DNA from: CAIKMD01 sp035552195 | Lineage (GTDB): Bacteria; Pseudomonadota; Alphaproteobacteria; ATCC43930; CGMCC-115725 | Direction: 5' to 3' | DNA length: 64,000 nucleotides | Assembly: GCA_035552195.1 (NCBI GenBank) | Contig: DASZLU010000145.1 | Span: forward strand, 9,181 to 73,180 | In this document: piece after piece, positions 27,752-36,249 of the stretch | Layout: the number at the start of each line of letters is the position of its first letter | Position numbering within the stretch: position 1 is the first letter of the stretch | Translations under genes and position numbers: made by a program | The notes under the pieces: model-generated | Told to the model about the DNA's origin: nothing | The model's database searches: none | What the model saw: only the letters and a program-made list of their open reading frames with translations

Positions 27752-27775
27752 AAACGGGGCTTTGCGGCCCCGTTT
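27752..27775. terminator. Bidirectional terminator
   Basis: AAACGGGGC (27752-27760) pairs with GCCCCGTTT (27767-27775). It has A-rich and T-rich outer arms and sits between the convergent membrane-protein and response-regulator genes, so it can serve both strands. Confidence 0.75.
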
Positions 27776-27802
27776 CCACTTCGGAGATGCGGCGGGCGCG
27801 CG

Positions 27803-28183
27803 TTAAAGCACAGCGCCGAGCACGGCCTGCAGCGTTTCCATCTTGAACGGCTTTTGCATGATCGGACGCGTCGCCCATTGCTCAGGCAGGCCGTGCCGGC
27901 CGTAGCCGGTCGCGAAGATGAATGCGATCTTGGCGTCGGCCAATGCCTGTGCGAGCTGATAGCCCGAATCGCCGCCGAGATTGACGTCGAGGATCACGGC
28001 ATGCGGCTTGTGCTGCGCCAGGATTGCCTGTGCGGCCTTCGTATTGGCCGCAACCCAAACCTGATTGCAGCCGAGATCGAGCAGCATCTCCTCGATGACC
28101 GAGGCGATCATCTCCTCATCCTCGACCACGAGGATGTCGCGCCCGCTGAATTTGGGATCGGTACCTGGCAGTTGTCCGCTCAT
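27803..28183 (-). CDS. Single-domain response regulator
   Basis: A 126-residue CheY-like receiver with no output domain. Acidic pocket residues are E21-D22-E23 in VVEDEE, the phosphoacceptor is D66 (HAVILDVNLGG), the conserved Thr switch is in FIFATGYG, and the conserved lysine is in MQKPFK. Such lone receivers act as phosphate relays or sinks, or bind partner proteins. No kinase is adjacent; the nearest is about 8 kb away at 36250. ATG 28183 was preferred to an in-frame GTG at 28198, and neither has a strong ribosome binding site. Confidence 0.88.
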   Translation of the reverse strand: MSGQLPGTDPKFSGRDILVVEDEEMIASVIEEMLLDLGCNQVWVAANTKAAQAILAQHKPHAVILDVNLGGDSGYQLAQALADAKIAFIFATGYGRHGLPEQWATRPIMQKPFKMETLQAVLGAVL

Positions 28184-28252
28184 CGCCGACTCGCCCACGC
28201 TAAACGTGCTGTCATCGGAAACATAATCGATGCCTGCCCGCTTGGTTCCCGC

Positions 28253-28624
28253 TCAGCCTGCCGGGAGCAGGGCCGCAGCGACCCGGCGATCCTCGGCGAG
28301 CAACACGTTATAAGTGCGGCAAGCAGCGCCCGTATCCATGGCATCGACAACGACGCCATGAGCACGCAGTTCCTGGCGCAACTCCGGCGGGACCAGTTGC
28401 ATATGGTGCCCACAGCCGAGCAGCAGAATTTGGATACCGGATTCGACGACAGGCGCGAGCGACGCTGCCGATATGTCGGCGATTGTCGTGACCGGCCAAG
28501 CCCGGGTTGCGTGCGGCAGGACAAGAATTGCGCCGTCATAGGAAGTGCCGCTGACACGGAAGCCGCTCGCACCATAGCTCTCGATGACTTGCCGATCTTT
28601 TGCGACGAGCGGCGTAACGTCCAA
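28253..28624 (-). CDS. Mth938-domain protein (NDUFAF3 homologue)
   Basis: A 123-residue protein of the DUF498/Mth938 family: QVIESYGASGFRVSGTSYDGAILVLP, SGIQILLLGCGHHMQLVPPELRQEL and the C-terminal DTGAACRTYNVLLAEDRRVAAALLP. The mitochondrial member NDUFAF3 assists respiratory complex I assembly, and the gene is found beside secDF in many alphaproteobacteria, exactly as here. The apparent start is TTG 28624, two bases past the secF stop, indicating coupling. The bacterial role is inferred from the mitochondrial homologue. Confidence 0.85.
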   Translation of the reverse strand: MDVTPLVAKDRQVIESYGASGFRVSGTSYDGAILVLPHATRAWPVTTIADISAASLAPVVESGIQILLLGCGHHMQLVPPELRQELRAHGVVVDAMDTGAACRTYNVLLAEDRRVAAALLPAG

Positions 28625-28626
28625 GC

Positions 28627-29565
28627 TCAGGGCTTTCCGCGCGCCGGGGCATCACCAGCTTCGCCTGCCGACGCGCCGGCGCGTTTCGGGCGGATGTAAT
28701 AGAGCATCGGCGCGGCGATGAAGAGCGACGAATACGTGCCCACGACGATGCCCCACAGCATCGCGATCGAGAAGCCGCGCAACACCTCGCCGCCAAAGAG
28801 CAGCAAGCACAGCACCGCGAGCGCGGTGGTGCTGACGGTGAGAATCGTCCGCGACAGGGTCTCGTTGAGGCTCTTATTGATGAGCTCGGCGAACTCCATC
28901 GACTTGTAGCGGCGCATGGTTTCACGGACACGGTCATAGATGACGACGGTGTCGTTGATCGAATAGCCCGCGATGGTGAGGATCGCGGCCAGAGTCGTCA
29001 GATTGAATTCGATCTGCAGGAGCGAGAACAGGCCGATCGTCGTGATCGTATCGTGCAAGGTCGACAGCATGGCGCCGACGCCGAACGGCCATTCGAAGCG
29101 GAACCACACGTAAAACGCGATCGCGAAAAGTGCGAGGATCGTCGCTTCGACGCCGGCCTTGATGAGCTCGGCACCGACCGTTGGACCGACTACTTCGGTG
29201 CGGCGATATTCGAACGTGCTGCCAAGCTTTTGCTTGACCTGATTAACCGTCTCCTCTTGGGTCTTGTCCGACTGCTCTTGCAGGCGAATCAACACATCAT
29301 CGGGGCCGCCAAAATTCTGCAGCGTCACATCGCGCAGACCAAGGCTGTCGAGATCGGCGCGCATCGTGTTGAGGTCCGCCGCGCCTGTGGTGCTGCGCAC
29401 CTCGATGATCGTTCCGCCGCTGAAATCGATGCCGTAATTGAGGCCGCGCGTGAAGAACAGCGCGATCGACGCGATGGTCATGAGGAGCGACAGGGCGAAA
29501 CCGACCTGTCGCATCCCCATGAAGTTGATGTTCGGAATCCGGCGGATGATGATAAGCGGGCGCAT
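28627..29565 (-). CDS. secF: Protein translocase subunit SecF
   Basis: A 312-residue inner-membrane protein with six helices that, with SecD, uses proton-motive force to pull secreted proteins across the membrane. Signatures: LNYGIDFSGGTIIEV (periplasmic start), EVVGPTVGAELIKAGVEA, YVWFRFEWPFGVGA, and SINDTVVIYDRVRETMR in TM4. ATG 29565 lies five bases after the secD stop; the open frame extends upstream within secD but is not coding there. Order is yajC-secD-secF-Mth938. Confidence 0.95.
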   Translation of the reverse strand: MRPLIIIRRIPNINFMGMRQVGFALSLLMTIASIALFFTRGLNYGIDFSGGTIIEVRSTTGAADLNTMRADLDSLGLRDVTLQNFGGPDDVLIRLQEQSDKTQEETVNQVKQKLGSTFEYRRTEVVGPTVGAELIKAGVEATILALFAIAFYVWFRFEWPFGVGAMLSTLHDTITTIGLFSLLQIEFNLTTLAAILTIAGYSINDTVVIYDRVRETMRRYKSMEFAELINKSLNETLSRTILTVSTTALAVLCLLLFGGEVLRGFSIAMLWGIVVGTYSSLFIAAPMLYYIRPKRAGASAGEAGDAPARGKP

Positions 29566-29570
29566 CGGGA

Positions 29571-31142
29571 TCAGATCGGAATGACTTTGGGTTTCGTGCG
29601 GCGCAGCCAGGTCACGATAAGGAGCCGGGTCACGAGGATGGCCGAAAAGAGCGAGGTCAGGACGCCGAGGCTCAGCGTTACGGCGAAGCCCTTCACCGGG
29701 CCCGAGCCGAGCCAGAACATCAACGCGCCGGCAACCAGCGTCGTGACGTGGCTGTCGAGAATGGTGCCGAAGGCGCGCTCGAACCCGGCCTGCAGCGAGG
29801 AGATGAGCGAGCGTCCGCCCCTCACCTCTTCGCGGATGCGCTCGTAGATCAGCACATTGGCGTCGACCGCCATGCCCATGGTCAACGCGATGCCGGCGAT
29901 GCCAGGCAAGGTCAGCGTGGCGCCGAGCAAGGTCAGCGCCGCCATCATGATGCAAAGATTGAAGAACAGCGCGATGTCGGCGAACAAGCCGAACAGGCCG
30001 TAGAACACGACCATGAAGATCACGACGAGGATCACGCCGACGATGCTGGCCAGCGCGCCGGCGTGGATCGAATCCGCGCCAAGACCGGGACCGACGGTCC
30101 GCTCTTCGAGCACGGTAAGCGGCGCCGGTAAGGCGCCAGCGCGCAGCAGCAGCGCAAGATCGTTCGCCGTCTGCACGGTGAAGCTACCTTCGATGACGCC
30201 CGCACCGCCGAGGATCGGCTCACGGATCACGGGAGCGCTAATCACCTTGTTGTCGAGCACGATGGCGAAAGGCTTGCCGACATTTTCCTTCGTCGCGTCG
30301 GCAAAGCGCCGCGCCCCGGTCGAATCGAATTTGAAGCTGACGACCGGCGCGCTGTTCTGGAACGTCGCCTGCGCATCGGTGAGCGTGTCGCCGCTCACCA
30401 TCACGCGCCGGCGCACGACATAATATTGCGTCGGCTGTCCGTTGGCCGTCGTCGAGCTCGGCAGCAAAATATCGCCTGCCGGCACCTTGCCGCCGCGCGC
30501 ATCTTGCGGCGACGCGTTCGGATCGACGAGCTGGAAAGTCATCTTTGCCGTGCGACCGATCAGCTCTTTCACATGCTCCGGATCGTCGATGCCGGGAAGC
30601 TGCACCAGGATGCGATCGTCGCCTTCGCGCTGAATCGATGGCTCTTTCGTGCCGGTTTCGTCGATGCGGCGGCGCACGATCTCGATCGATTGATCGATCG
30701 CCGAATTGCGCCGTTGAATCACCGCTTGTTGGTTCGGCGTCAGCGTCACCGTCCCACTGGCGCTGACCTGCACGTCCATCGACGGGTCGACCTTGGTGAC
30801 GATGTCGCGGACGTCCTTCATGCGGTCGTTATCGCGCACCGTGAAGCTGACATGGTTGCCCGCCGCGGCGAGATCTGTGTAGCCGACTTTCGCGGCAACG
30901 AGCTGCGTGCGCACCTCATCGAGGAGGCTTGTGAGCCGCTCCTGCTCGACGGCGTTCATGTCGACGGAGAACAGCAGGTACGAGCCGCCGCGCAGATCGA
31001 GACCGAGTGACATCTGCTTGCGCAGGAAACTCGGCCAATGATCGAGCGACGCGGGCGAGAATGCGTTCGGCAGTGCGAAAAGGAAACCGAGGAAGCATAC
31101 GCCGAGGATCAGCGTGAGCTTCCATCCCTGGAAATAGAGCAT
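29571..31142 (-). CDS. secD: Protein translocase subunit SecD
   Basis: A 523-residue partner of SecF. After the first helix (WKLTLILGVCFLGFLFALPNAF) comes the P1 head region beginning LGLDLRGGSYLLFSVD and continuing through NPNQQAVIQRRN, VQLPGIDDPEHVKELIG and FKFDSTGARRFADAT. Five C-terminal helices include GPGLGADSIHAGALAS and ALTMGMAVDANVLIYERIREE, the proton-pathway segment. Length is within the usual range for proteobacterial SecD. It is 34 bases downstream of yajC and five bases upstream of secF. Confidence 0.96.
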   Translation of the reverse strand: MLYFQGWKLTLILGVCFLGFLFALPNAFSPASLDHWPSFLRKQMSLGLDLRGGSYLLFSVDMNAVEQERLTSLLDEVRTQLVAAKVGYTDLAAAGNHVSFTVRDNDRMKDVRDIVTKVDPSMDVQVSASGTVTLTPNQQAVIQRRNSAIDQSIEIVRRRIDETGTKEPSIQREGDDRILVQLPGIDDPEHVKELIGRTAKMTFQLVDPNASPQDARGGKVPAGDILLPSSTTANGQPTQYYVVRRRVMVSGDTLTDAQATFQNSAPVVSFKFDSTGARRFADATKENVGKPFAIVLDNKVISAPVIREPILGGAGVIEGSFTVQTANDLALLLRAGALPAPLTVLEERTVGPGLGADSIHAGALASIVGVILVVIFMVVFYGLFGLFADIALFFNLCIMMAALTLLGATLTLPGIAGIALTMGMAVDANVLIYERIREEVRGGRSLISSLQAGFERAFGTILDSHVTTLVAGALMFWLGSGPVKGFAVTLSLGVLTSLFSAILVTRLLIVTWLRRTKPKVIPI

Positions 31143-31176
31143 TGCTTCGACCTAACGCGTGGGATCGCGGGCGGGC

Positions 31177-31626
31177 TTAGCGCAAGCCCAGCATACGCCG
31201 CCACGCCGGCGTCTTGTCGTCGGCATCCTTCGCCGGCGGCGTCGTCGCCGTGGCGCTGTCGTCATTGGCAGGCGTATCGCTGTCGCCGGTCTTTGCTGTC
31301 TTCGCCGGCTCGGTCTTGGCGAGGACCTGCGAGATCGTCGAGCGCACGGCGCGCACCCGCACATTGTCGGCGAGGTCGACCAGGACCTCTTCGTTATTCA
31401 CCACTTTCGCGACGGTGCCGATCAGGCCACCCGCGGTCACGATGCGATCGCCGCGGCGGATCGCGTCGAGCATCGAGCGCTGCTGCTTCGCTTTTTGCTG
31501 CTGCGGCCGGATCAGGAAAAAGTAAAAAACGACGAAGATCAGCGCCAGCGGAGCAAGCTGAACCATCATGCTGGAGGCATCGCCGCCGCCGGCGGCCGCC
31601 TGCGCATAAGCGGGCGTAATCAGCAT
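31177..31626 (-). CDS. yajC: Preprotein translocase subunit YajC
   Basis: A 149-residue membrane protein associated with the SecDF complex. It has an N-terminal single span (MVQLAPLALIFVVFYFFLIRPQQQKAK) and a small SH3-like domain (LDAIRRGDRIVTAGGLIGTVAKVVNNEEVLVDLADNVRVRAVRSTI). The C-terminal 45 residues are a Thr/Ala/Asp-rich extension, longer than in E. coli. ATG 31626 is preceded by AAGGAGTTGGAGG. It heads the yajC-secD-secF operon and is divergent from the broken lipoprotein and DUF815 genes. Confidence 0.93.
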   Translation of the reverse strand: MLITPAYAQAAAGGGDASSMMVQLAPLALIFVVFYFFLIRPQQQKAKQQRSMLDAIRRGDRIVTAGGLIGTVAKVVNNEEVLVDLADNVRVRAVRSTISQVLAKTEPAKTAKTGDSDTPANDDSATATTPPAKDADDKTPAWRRMLGLR

Positions 31627-31784
31627 CCTCCAACTCCTTCGCATCAATGGGAAAAGAGCCGCTTCCGGGCCCTCGTAAACCGTGGCGCATTCCTACTGGA
31701 TGGAAGCATAAAGCGCAAGCAAGACAATGGCTTTGCGGCCGCTGCGACGGTCGCTATCATGGCATTCATCTTCGGGAGACGGCG

Positions 31785-31986
31785 ATGAAAACGTTTATGT
31801 TTTTGGGACTTGCCGCTTGGCTTTGACGGGCTGCACCGACACGATCGTGATGCACGATGCGAACGGCCAGCAAGATGTTTGCGAGAACGCCTGATGTACC
31901 GTTCGCTCCATCAATGCGTCCTGAACGCCCAGCGCGACGGCATGACCATGGCCGACGGCCCGGCCTGGCGGATGTTCTATCGGTAA
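31785..31986 (+). pseudogene. Frameshifted small lipoprotein gene
   Basis: GGGAG six bases before ATG 31785 opens MKTFMFLGLAAWL, then TGA. Adding one base within GCTTGG restores a normal lipoprotein signal, LGLAALALTGC, followed by TDTIVMHDANGQQDVCENA and a stop at 31892-31894. A second one-base gap near there would join a third frame, MYRSLHQCVLNAQRDGMTMADG..., ending TAA 31984-31986. A complete lipobox split across frames points to a real gene damaged by two one-base deletions, or to sequencing errors. No family name assigned. Confidence 0.6.
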
Positions 31987-32011
31987 TTGCTTTGGTGGTT
32001 AGGGTAAGAGA

Positions 32012-32872
32012 ATGAGCGAGAGCGCGAAGCTCGAGGAACTGCTTCAGCGCATCGCGACCGCGCTTGAGCGCCAGGCCCCGCCGGCGGGGCCGAAGAACGA
32101 TGTCGATTCCGCCGATGCCTTCGTCTGGCATGCCGACCGCGCCTGGCTCGAGCCGGTCAAGAGCATCAACCGCGTCGAGATGGTGCTTTTGCAAGGCATC
32201 GATCGCGTCCGCGATATCCTGCTCGACAACACGCGCCGCTTCGCCCAGGGCCTGCCCGCCAACAACGTGCTGCTTTGGGGCGCACGCGGCATGGGCAAAT
32301 CGTCGCTGGTGAAGGCGGCGCATGCGACGGTGAATGCCGAGAAGAAAGCCACGCTGGTCCTCGTCGAGATCCATCGCGAGGATATTCCGAGCCTGCCCAA
32401 CCTCCTCACCTTGCTGCGTGGCACCCAGCGCCGCTGCCTGCTGTTCTGCGACGATCTTTCTTTCGACGCCGACGATACGAGCTACAAATCGCTGAAAGCG
32501 GTGCTCGAAGGCGGCATCGAAGGTCGGCCGGACAATGTCGTCCTCTATGCGACCTCGAACCGGCGGCATCTTCTATCGCGCGACATGATCGAGAATGAGC
32601 GCGCGAGCGCGATCAATCCTGGCGAAGCGGTCGAGGAAAAGGTCTCGCTCTCCGATCGCTTCGGCCTCTGGCTCGGTTTCCATGCGTGCGATCAGCAGAC
32701 CTATCTCGCGATGGTCGAGGGCTATGCAAAGCATTTCCATCTCGATTATCCTTACGACAAGCTGAAGGCCGAAGCCTCGGAATGGCAGATTACCCGCGGC
32801 TCGCGCTCGGGCCGCGTCGCGTGGCAATACATCCAGGATCTCGCGGGAAGGCTCGGCAAAAAACTCGACTAG
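32012..32872 (+). CDS. DUF815-family AAA+ ATP-binding protein
   Basis: A 286-residue cytoplasmic P-loop ATPase. Walker A is LLWGARGMGKSSLVKA (GARGMGKSS), Walker B-like CLLFCDDLSFD, sensor-1 region VVLYATSNRRHLL, and C-terminal helices include SDRFGLWLGFHACDQQTYLAMV. The family resembles DnaA/IstB-type ATPases and has no firm function. In alphaproteobacteria it is frequently beside yajC, as here. GGGTAAGAG precedes ATG 32012. The Rieske oxygenase gene follows after 34 bases on the same strand. Confidence 0.88.
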   Translation: MSESAKLEELLQRIATALERQAPPAGPKNDVDSADAFVWHADRAWLEPVKSINRVEMVLLQGIDRVRDILLDNTRRFAQGLPANNVLLWGARGMGKSSLVKAAHATVNAEKKATLVLVEIHREDIPSLPNLLTLLRGTQRRCLLFCDDLSFDADDTSYKSLKAVLEGGIEGRPDNVVLYATSNRRHLLSRDMIENERASAINPGEAVEEKVSLSDRFGLWLGFHACDQQTYLAMVEGYAKHFHLDYPYDKLKAEASEWQITRGSRSGRVAWQYIQDLAGRLGKKLD

Positions 32873-32906
32873 ACCCGGCCCAGCCGGGCTCAAAGGGAGC
32901 GAAGCG

Positions 32907-34253
32907 ATGGCGACGACATCGGATTACGCGCAACTGACCAAGGTCGGTCCCGGCACGCCGATGGGGAAGCTGCTCCGCCATTACTGGATTCCCGCCTGCG
33001 CCTCGGATGAGATCGCCGCCGACGGCCCGCCGCTCCGCTTGATGCTGCTGGGCGAAAAGCTCATCGCCTTCCGCGACAGCGAGGGCCGCGTCGGCATCTT
33101 CGATCATCGCTGCCCGCATCGCGGCGCATCGCTGTTCCTCGGCCGCAACGAGGAATGCGGGCTGCGCTGCGTCTATCACGGCTGGAAATTCGATGTCGAC
33201 GGCAATTGCCTCGACATGCCGAACGTGAAGCAGCGCCATTCCTTCGCCGGCAAGATCAAGGCGATCGCCTACAAGGCGCTGGAGCGGAACGGCCTCATCT
33301 GGGTCTATATGGGCGAGGCCGCCGAGGCGCCGCCCTTCCCTGGCCTCGAACCGCTGCTGCTGCCGCAGGCGCGGCTCAAAATGCGTTGGGCACAGCGCCA
33401 TTGTAACTGGCTGCAGGCGATCGAGGGCGACATCGACACCTCGCATTTCGGTTTCCTGCACGAAGGCAAGGCTGCGCCCGAGAGCTATTCCGCCGATTCG
33501 GTGATCCGCTATCGGCTCGACGACCGCTCGCCCGACTATCATTGCGTCGAGACCGATTGGGGCACGATGTATGCCGCCTACCGTCCGGCGACGCCGGGCC
33601 ATCTTTATTATCGCGTCGCGCATTACCTCTTTCCGTTCTGGACGATGATCCCGAACGCCGCCTTCGGCACCAACCTCACGGCACGCGCATGGATCCCGAT
33701 GGACGACACGCACACGATGTTCCTGCAATGCTCGTGGGATACGACGCTGGAGAATCTGGCGAAGGCCGATCGCGTGCCGGGCTTGGGGCTCAATTTCAAT
33801 TATCAGCCGAAATCGACAGGTTGGTACGGCCGCTGGCGCATTGTGCCTGACGAGAGCAACGATTGGATGATCGATCGCGACGCGCAGCGCGATTCGACCT
33901 ACACCGGTATCGACGGCGTGCATCTGCAGGATCAGGCAGTCACCGAGAGCATGGGCGAGTGCGTCGATCACAACATCGAGCACCTCACCATTGGCGATCT
34001 GATGATCACGCGGACGCGCCAGCGCATGCTGAACGCGATGCGCGATCTTGCCGAGCGCGGCATCAAGCCGCCCGGCGCGGAGAATGGCGATATCTTCCTC
34101 GGCGCGCATGGTGGCGATTTCGTTGCGCCCGAGAATGTCGATTGGCTCGAGACATACGCCAACCAACTACGCGCGTCGGCCAATCCGACCGGCGCCCTGC
34201 GCGTGCCACCCGAGCACGATCGCGTTAGCCGGAAACAGGCCGCTTCCGGCTAA
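32907..34253 (+). CDS. Rieske non-haem iron oxygenase, alpha subunit
   Basis: A 448-residue oxygenase of the phthalate 4,5-dioxygenase-like class, inserting oxygen into an aromatic or cyclic substrate. The Rieske [2Fe-2S] ligands are C69-x-H71 (RCPHRGASL) and C88-x2-H91 (LRCVYHGWKFD). The mononuclear iron site is in EGDIDTSHFGFLH, with H180 and H185. No ferredoxin or reductase gene is adjacent, so electrons must come from a partner encoded elsewhere. Substrate unknown. GGGAGCGAAGCG precedes ATG 32907. It is followed by a long imperfect hairpin and the convergent bactofilin gene. Confidence 0.9.
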   Translation: MATTSDYAQLTKVGPGTPMGKLLRHYWIPACASDEIAADGPPLRLMLLGEKLIAFRDSEGRVGIFDHRCPHRGASLFLGRNEECGLRCVYHGWKFDVDGNCLDMPNVKQRHSFAGKIKAIAYKALERNGLIWVYMGEAAEAPPFPGLEPLLLPQARLKMRWAQRHCNWLQAIEGDIDTSHFGFLHEGKAAPESYSADSVIRYRLDDRSPDYHCVETDWGTMYAAYRPATPGHLYYRVAHYLFPFWTMIPNAAFGTNLTARAWIPMDDTHTMFLQCSWDTTLENLAKADRVPGLGLNFNYQPKSTGWYGRWRIVPDESNDWMIDRDAQRDSTYTGIDGVHLQDQAVTESMGECVDHNIEHLTIGDLMITRTRQRMLNAMRDLAERGIKPPGAENGDIFLGAHGGDFVAPENVDWLETYANQLRASANPTGALRVPPEHDRVSRKQAASG

Positions 34254-34283
34254 CGCGTGAATCTTGCTCTCAATCTAAAACGA

Positions 34284-34344
34284 GGACCATGATTCACGTA
34301 TCGCTCGGATCGCCTCCGCGATCCAAGAGATACGATCATGGTCC
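34284..34344. terminator. Long three-part hairpin between convergent genes
   Basis: Outer stem GGACCATGAT (34284-34293) pairs with ATCATGGTCC (34335-34344), middle stem CGTATC (34297-34302) with GATACG (34329-34334), inner stem GGATCGC (34307-34313) with GCGATCC (34318-34324), loop CTCC. That is 23 pairs in total. On the minus strand it is followed by TCGTTTTAG, so it could end bactofilin transcription; on the plus strand there is no U-tract. Confidence 0.6.
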
Positions 34345-34402
34345 CCCGGGCGGAGTAACTCCTCAGCCGCCGACAGCTTCGCGGCCTAGCTTTTGGCCCC
34401 GA

Positions 34403-34936
34403 TTATTTCTTATCGGATGCGATGCTTTTGATATCCCCGTTGATTTCGCCGCCATCTTCGATGTGCAGCTTGCCGTAACGCACGGTGCCGCTGACGCGGC
34501 CCGTGCTGCGGATCAGCAGATTCTCGCGCACCGTGAGCGAGCCGTCATAGTGCCCCGAGATTTCGGCGCCGGTGATCTCGGCGGCGCCTTTGAACGTGCC
34601 GTTCTCGGTGACTTCGACGGTGTGGCAATCTTCGAGTTCGGCTTCGACCTTGCCGTCGATCACGAGACGATCGCAGAACGATATCTTACCGTTCAGCGAA
34701 ATGCCGCGGCCGACGGTGAGGCGTTTGGTCTCGTTCTTCGCCTCGTTTCGATTGTCGCGTGACCCGACCAGCGGCGTGGGTGTCGGCGTCGTAACACGCG
34801 CCACCGAGATCGATGTCGGTTTTTCCGTTGGATTGGGCAGCACCGCCGTGGTGCCGCTCATATCGGAGAGCGGCGTCACTGTCTCATGAATCCGATCGTC
34901 CGATTTTTGTTTGGCATCCTTCTCGCGTGCAAACAT
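34403..34936 (-). CDS. Bactofilin (polymer-forming cytoskeletal protein)
   Basis: A 177-residue protein. A disordered N-terminal region (about 75 residues, rich in T, S and P) precedes a right-handed beta-helix built of short repeats: GRGISLNGKISFCDRLVIDGKVEAEL, HTVEVTENGTFKGAAEITGAEISGHYDGSLTV, ENLLIRSTGRVSGTVRYGKLHIEDGGEINGDI. Bactofilins self-assemble without nucleotide and localise wall-synthesis or other enzymes in the cell. Often paired with an M23 peptidase; here the nearest M23 protein is 3.5 kb away at 38476 on the same strand. Start ATG 34936 follows GGGGAAAAACT. Confidence 0.9.
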   Translation of the reverse strand: MFAREKDAKQKSDDRIHETVTPLSDMSGTTAVLPNPTEKPTSISVARVTTPTPTPLVGSRDNRNEAKNETKRLTVGRGISLNGKISFCDRLVIDGKVEAELEDCHTVEVTENGTFKGAAEITGAEISGHYDGSLTVRENLLIRSTGRVSGTVRYGKLHIEDGGEINGDIKSIASDKK

Positions 34937-35059
34937 AGTTTTTCCCCTACTCGTGTTTCCTGACCGCTACGGGAAAACGATCTTGCATTCAAAAAGACGC
35001 AAAAAGAGCTTAACACGATCGCAGCGAATGCAACCGCGAATTTTGCGCTTGCAATTTTT

Positions 35060-36178
35060 CTACGCGAGGAGACGGGCTGCGAGCCAGCGAATAATCGTCG
35101 GGTTCGTGTCCGGCGTATACCCCATATGGCCTACCGGATAAAACCGCGCCTCCTTCGGATTGCCGTGCTCTAGCAACAGATGCATGTCTTCGATCGGAAA
35201 GATCGTATCTTGCGTCCCATTGACAAGAAGCAGGGGTGCGCACGGCTTATCGAGCACGCCCTGCTTCAGCAGCGACAGACGCGGACAGAATTCGACCCAA
35301 GCGTCGAATCCGTCCTGGCCGAAAGCGCTCGCCAAAGTTTCGGCGAGCTCGAAAGCGTAGGAGCCGTGCTGCGCCTTCTCGATCCATTCGGCCGTGAAAG
35401 CAAAATGCGCGCAGCCGCCTTGCGCAACGACGGCAGCAAGCCGATCGCGATGCGTATGCGCGACTTTCGCCGCCCAATAACCGCCCGTGCTGCCGCCCCA
35501 CGCGCCGACGCGCTTTGAATCGATCTCGGGCCGCGTCGCGCACCAATCGAGCACCGCGTCCCAAAGGCGCTCGGCATCTTCCGAGCCTTTGAGCGGCGCA
35601 TCGCCGACGCCCGGCATGTCGATGATCAGCAGCGACAGGCCGGCGGCGATCACCGGCTCCCAGATCTCGGTCCGATCTTCCTTGAACGTGTCGATGCCGG
35701 CCCACATGATCAGCAGCGGCCGCCGCGCGTCGTCGTTGGACCGGCGAATGAGATAGCCGATCGAGCGGTCGCCCTCGTCCGGCCTGCCCGTGAACGGAAT
35801 TTCGACGCGCTCGAAGCGATACGGCAGATGGCGCAACGCCGCGCGGTACATCTCTTGCGATTTGCGATAGGCCGCGCGCTTGCCTTCGGAATTGGTCGTC
35901 GGAAATCGCGCCATGCGATAAAGCCCGTAGGCGTGGAAGTAGTGATCCTTCGCCGCGCGGTCGTCGCCTTTCGCTTCCGCCTCGCGCGCCAGCTTCTCGA
36001 ACGGCGCCGCCGCCGCGCTATAGGCCGCCGCCCATTGGTCGCGATCGAGCGAGGTCAGCTTGGCGAAGACGCCCTGATGGTCTTCGTATTGCGTGAACAC
36101 CATCGGATGCAGCGCGCCCTTGGCTTGGGGCTGCCAGAATTGCCACAACTCTTCGATCGATCGCGTGTAGCGCCGCAT
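35060..36178 (-). CDS. Alpha/beta hydrolase, FrsA-like (DUF1100)
   Basis: A 372-residue esterase-fold protein. A helical N-terminal half (FWQPQAKGALHPMVFTQYEDHQG, FEKLAREAEAKGDDRAAKDHYFHAYGLYRMARFP) precedes the hydrolase core: PLLIMWAGIDTFKED, LSLLIIDMPGVGDAP, nucleophile elbow GAWGGSTGGYWA, acid region LLLVNGTQDTIFP, and catalytic His in YPVGHMGYTPD. It resembles FrsA/fermentation-respiration-switch esterases and 2,6-dihydropseudooxynicotine hydrolase-like enzymes; substrate unknown. ATG 36178 was chosen because GGGAGAG lies five bases upstream; an in-frame ATG eight codons earlier is possible. It is 71 bases downstream of the histidine kinase on the same strand. Confidence 0.82.
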   Translation of the reverse strand: MRRYTRSIEELWQFWQPQAKGALHPMVFTQYEDHQGVFAKLTSLDRDQWAAAYSAAAAPFEKLAREAEAKGDDRAAKDHYFHAYGLYRMARFPTTNSEGKRAAYRKSQEMYRAALRHLPYRFERVEIPFTGRPDEGDRSIGYLIRRSNDDARRPLLIMWAGIDTFKEDRTEIWEPVIAAGLSLLIIDMPGVGDAPLKGSEDAERLWDAVLDWCATRPEIDSKRVGAWGGSTGGYWAAKVAHTHRDRLAAVVAQGGCAHFAFTAEWIEKAQHGSYAFELAETLASAFGQDGFDAWVEFCPRLSLLKQGVLDKPCAPLLLVNGTQDTIFPIEDMHLLLEHGNPKEARFYPVGHMGYTPDTNPTIIRWLAARLLA

Positions 36179-36249
36179 GAACTCTCCCTCGTCGCGCATC
36201 ATGCGGATGCGGCCCGGGACGCGTCAATCGGGGAAGCGTCAATCGCCTG

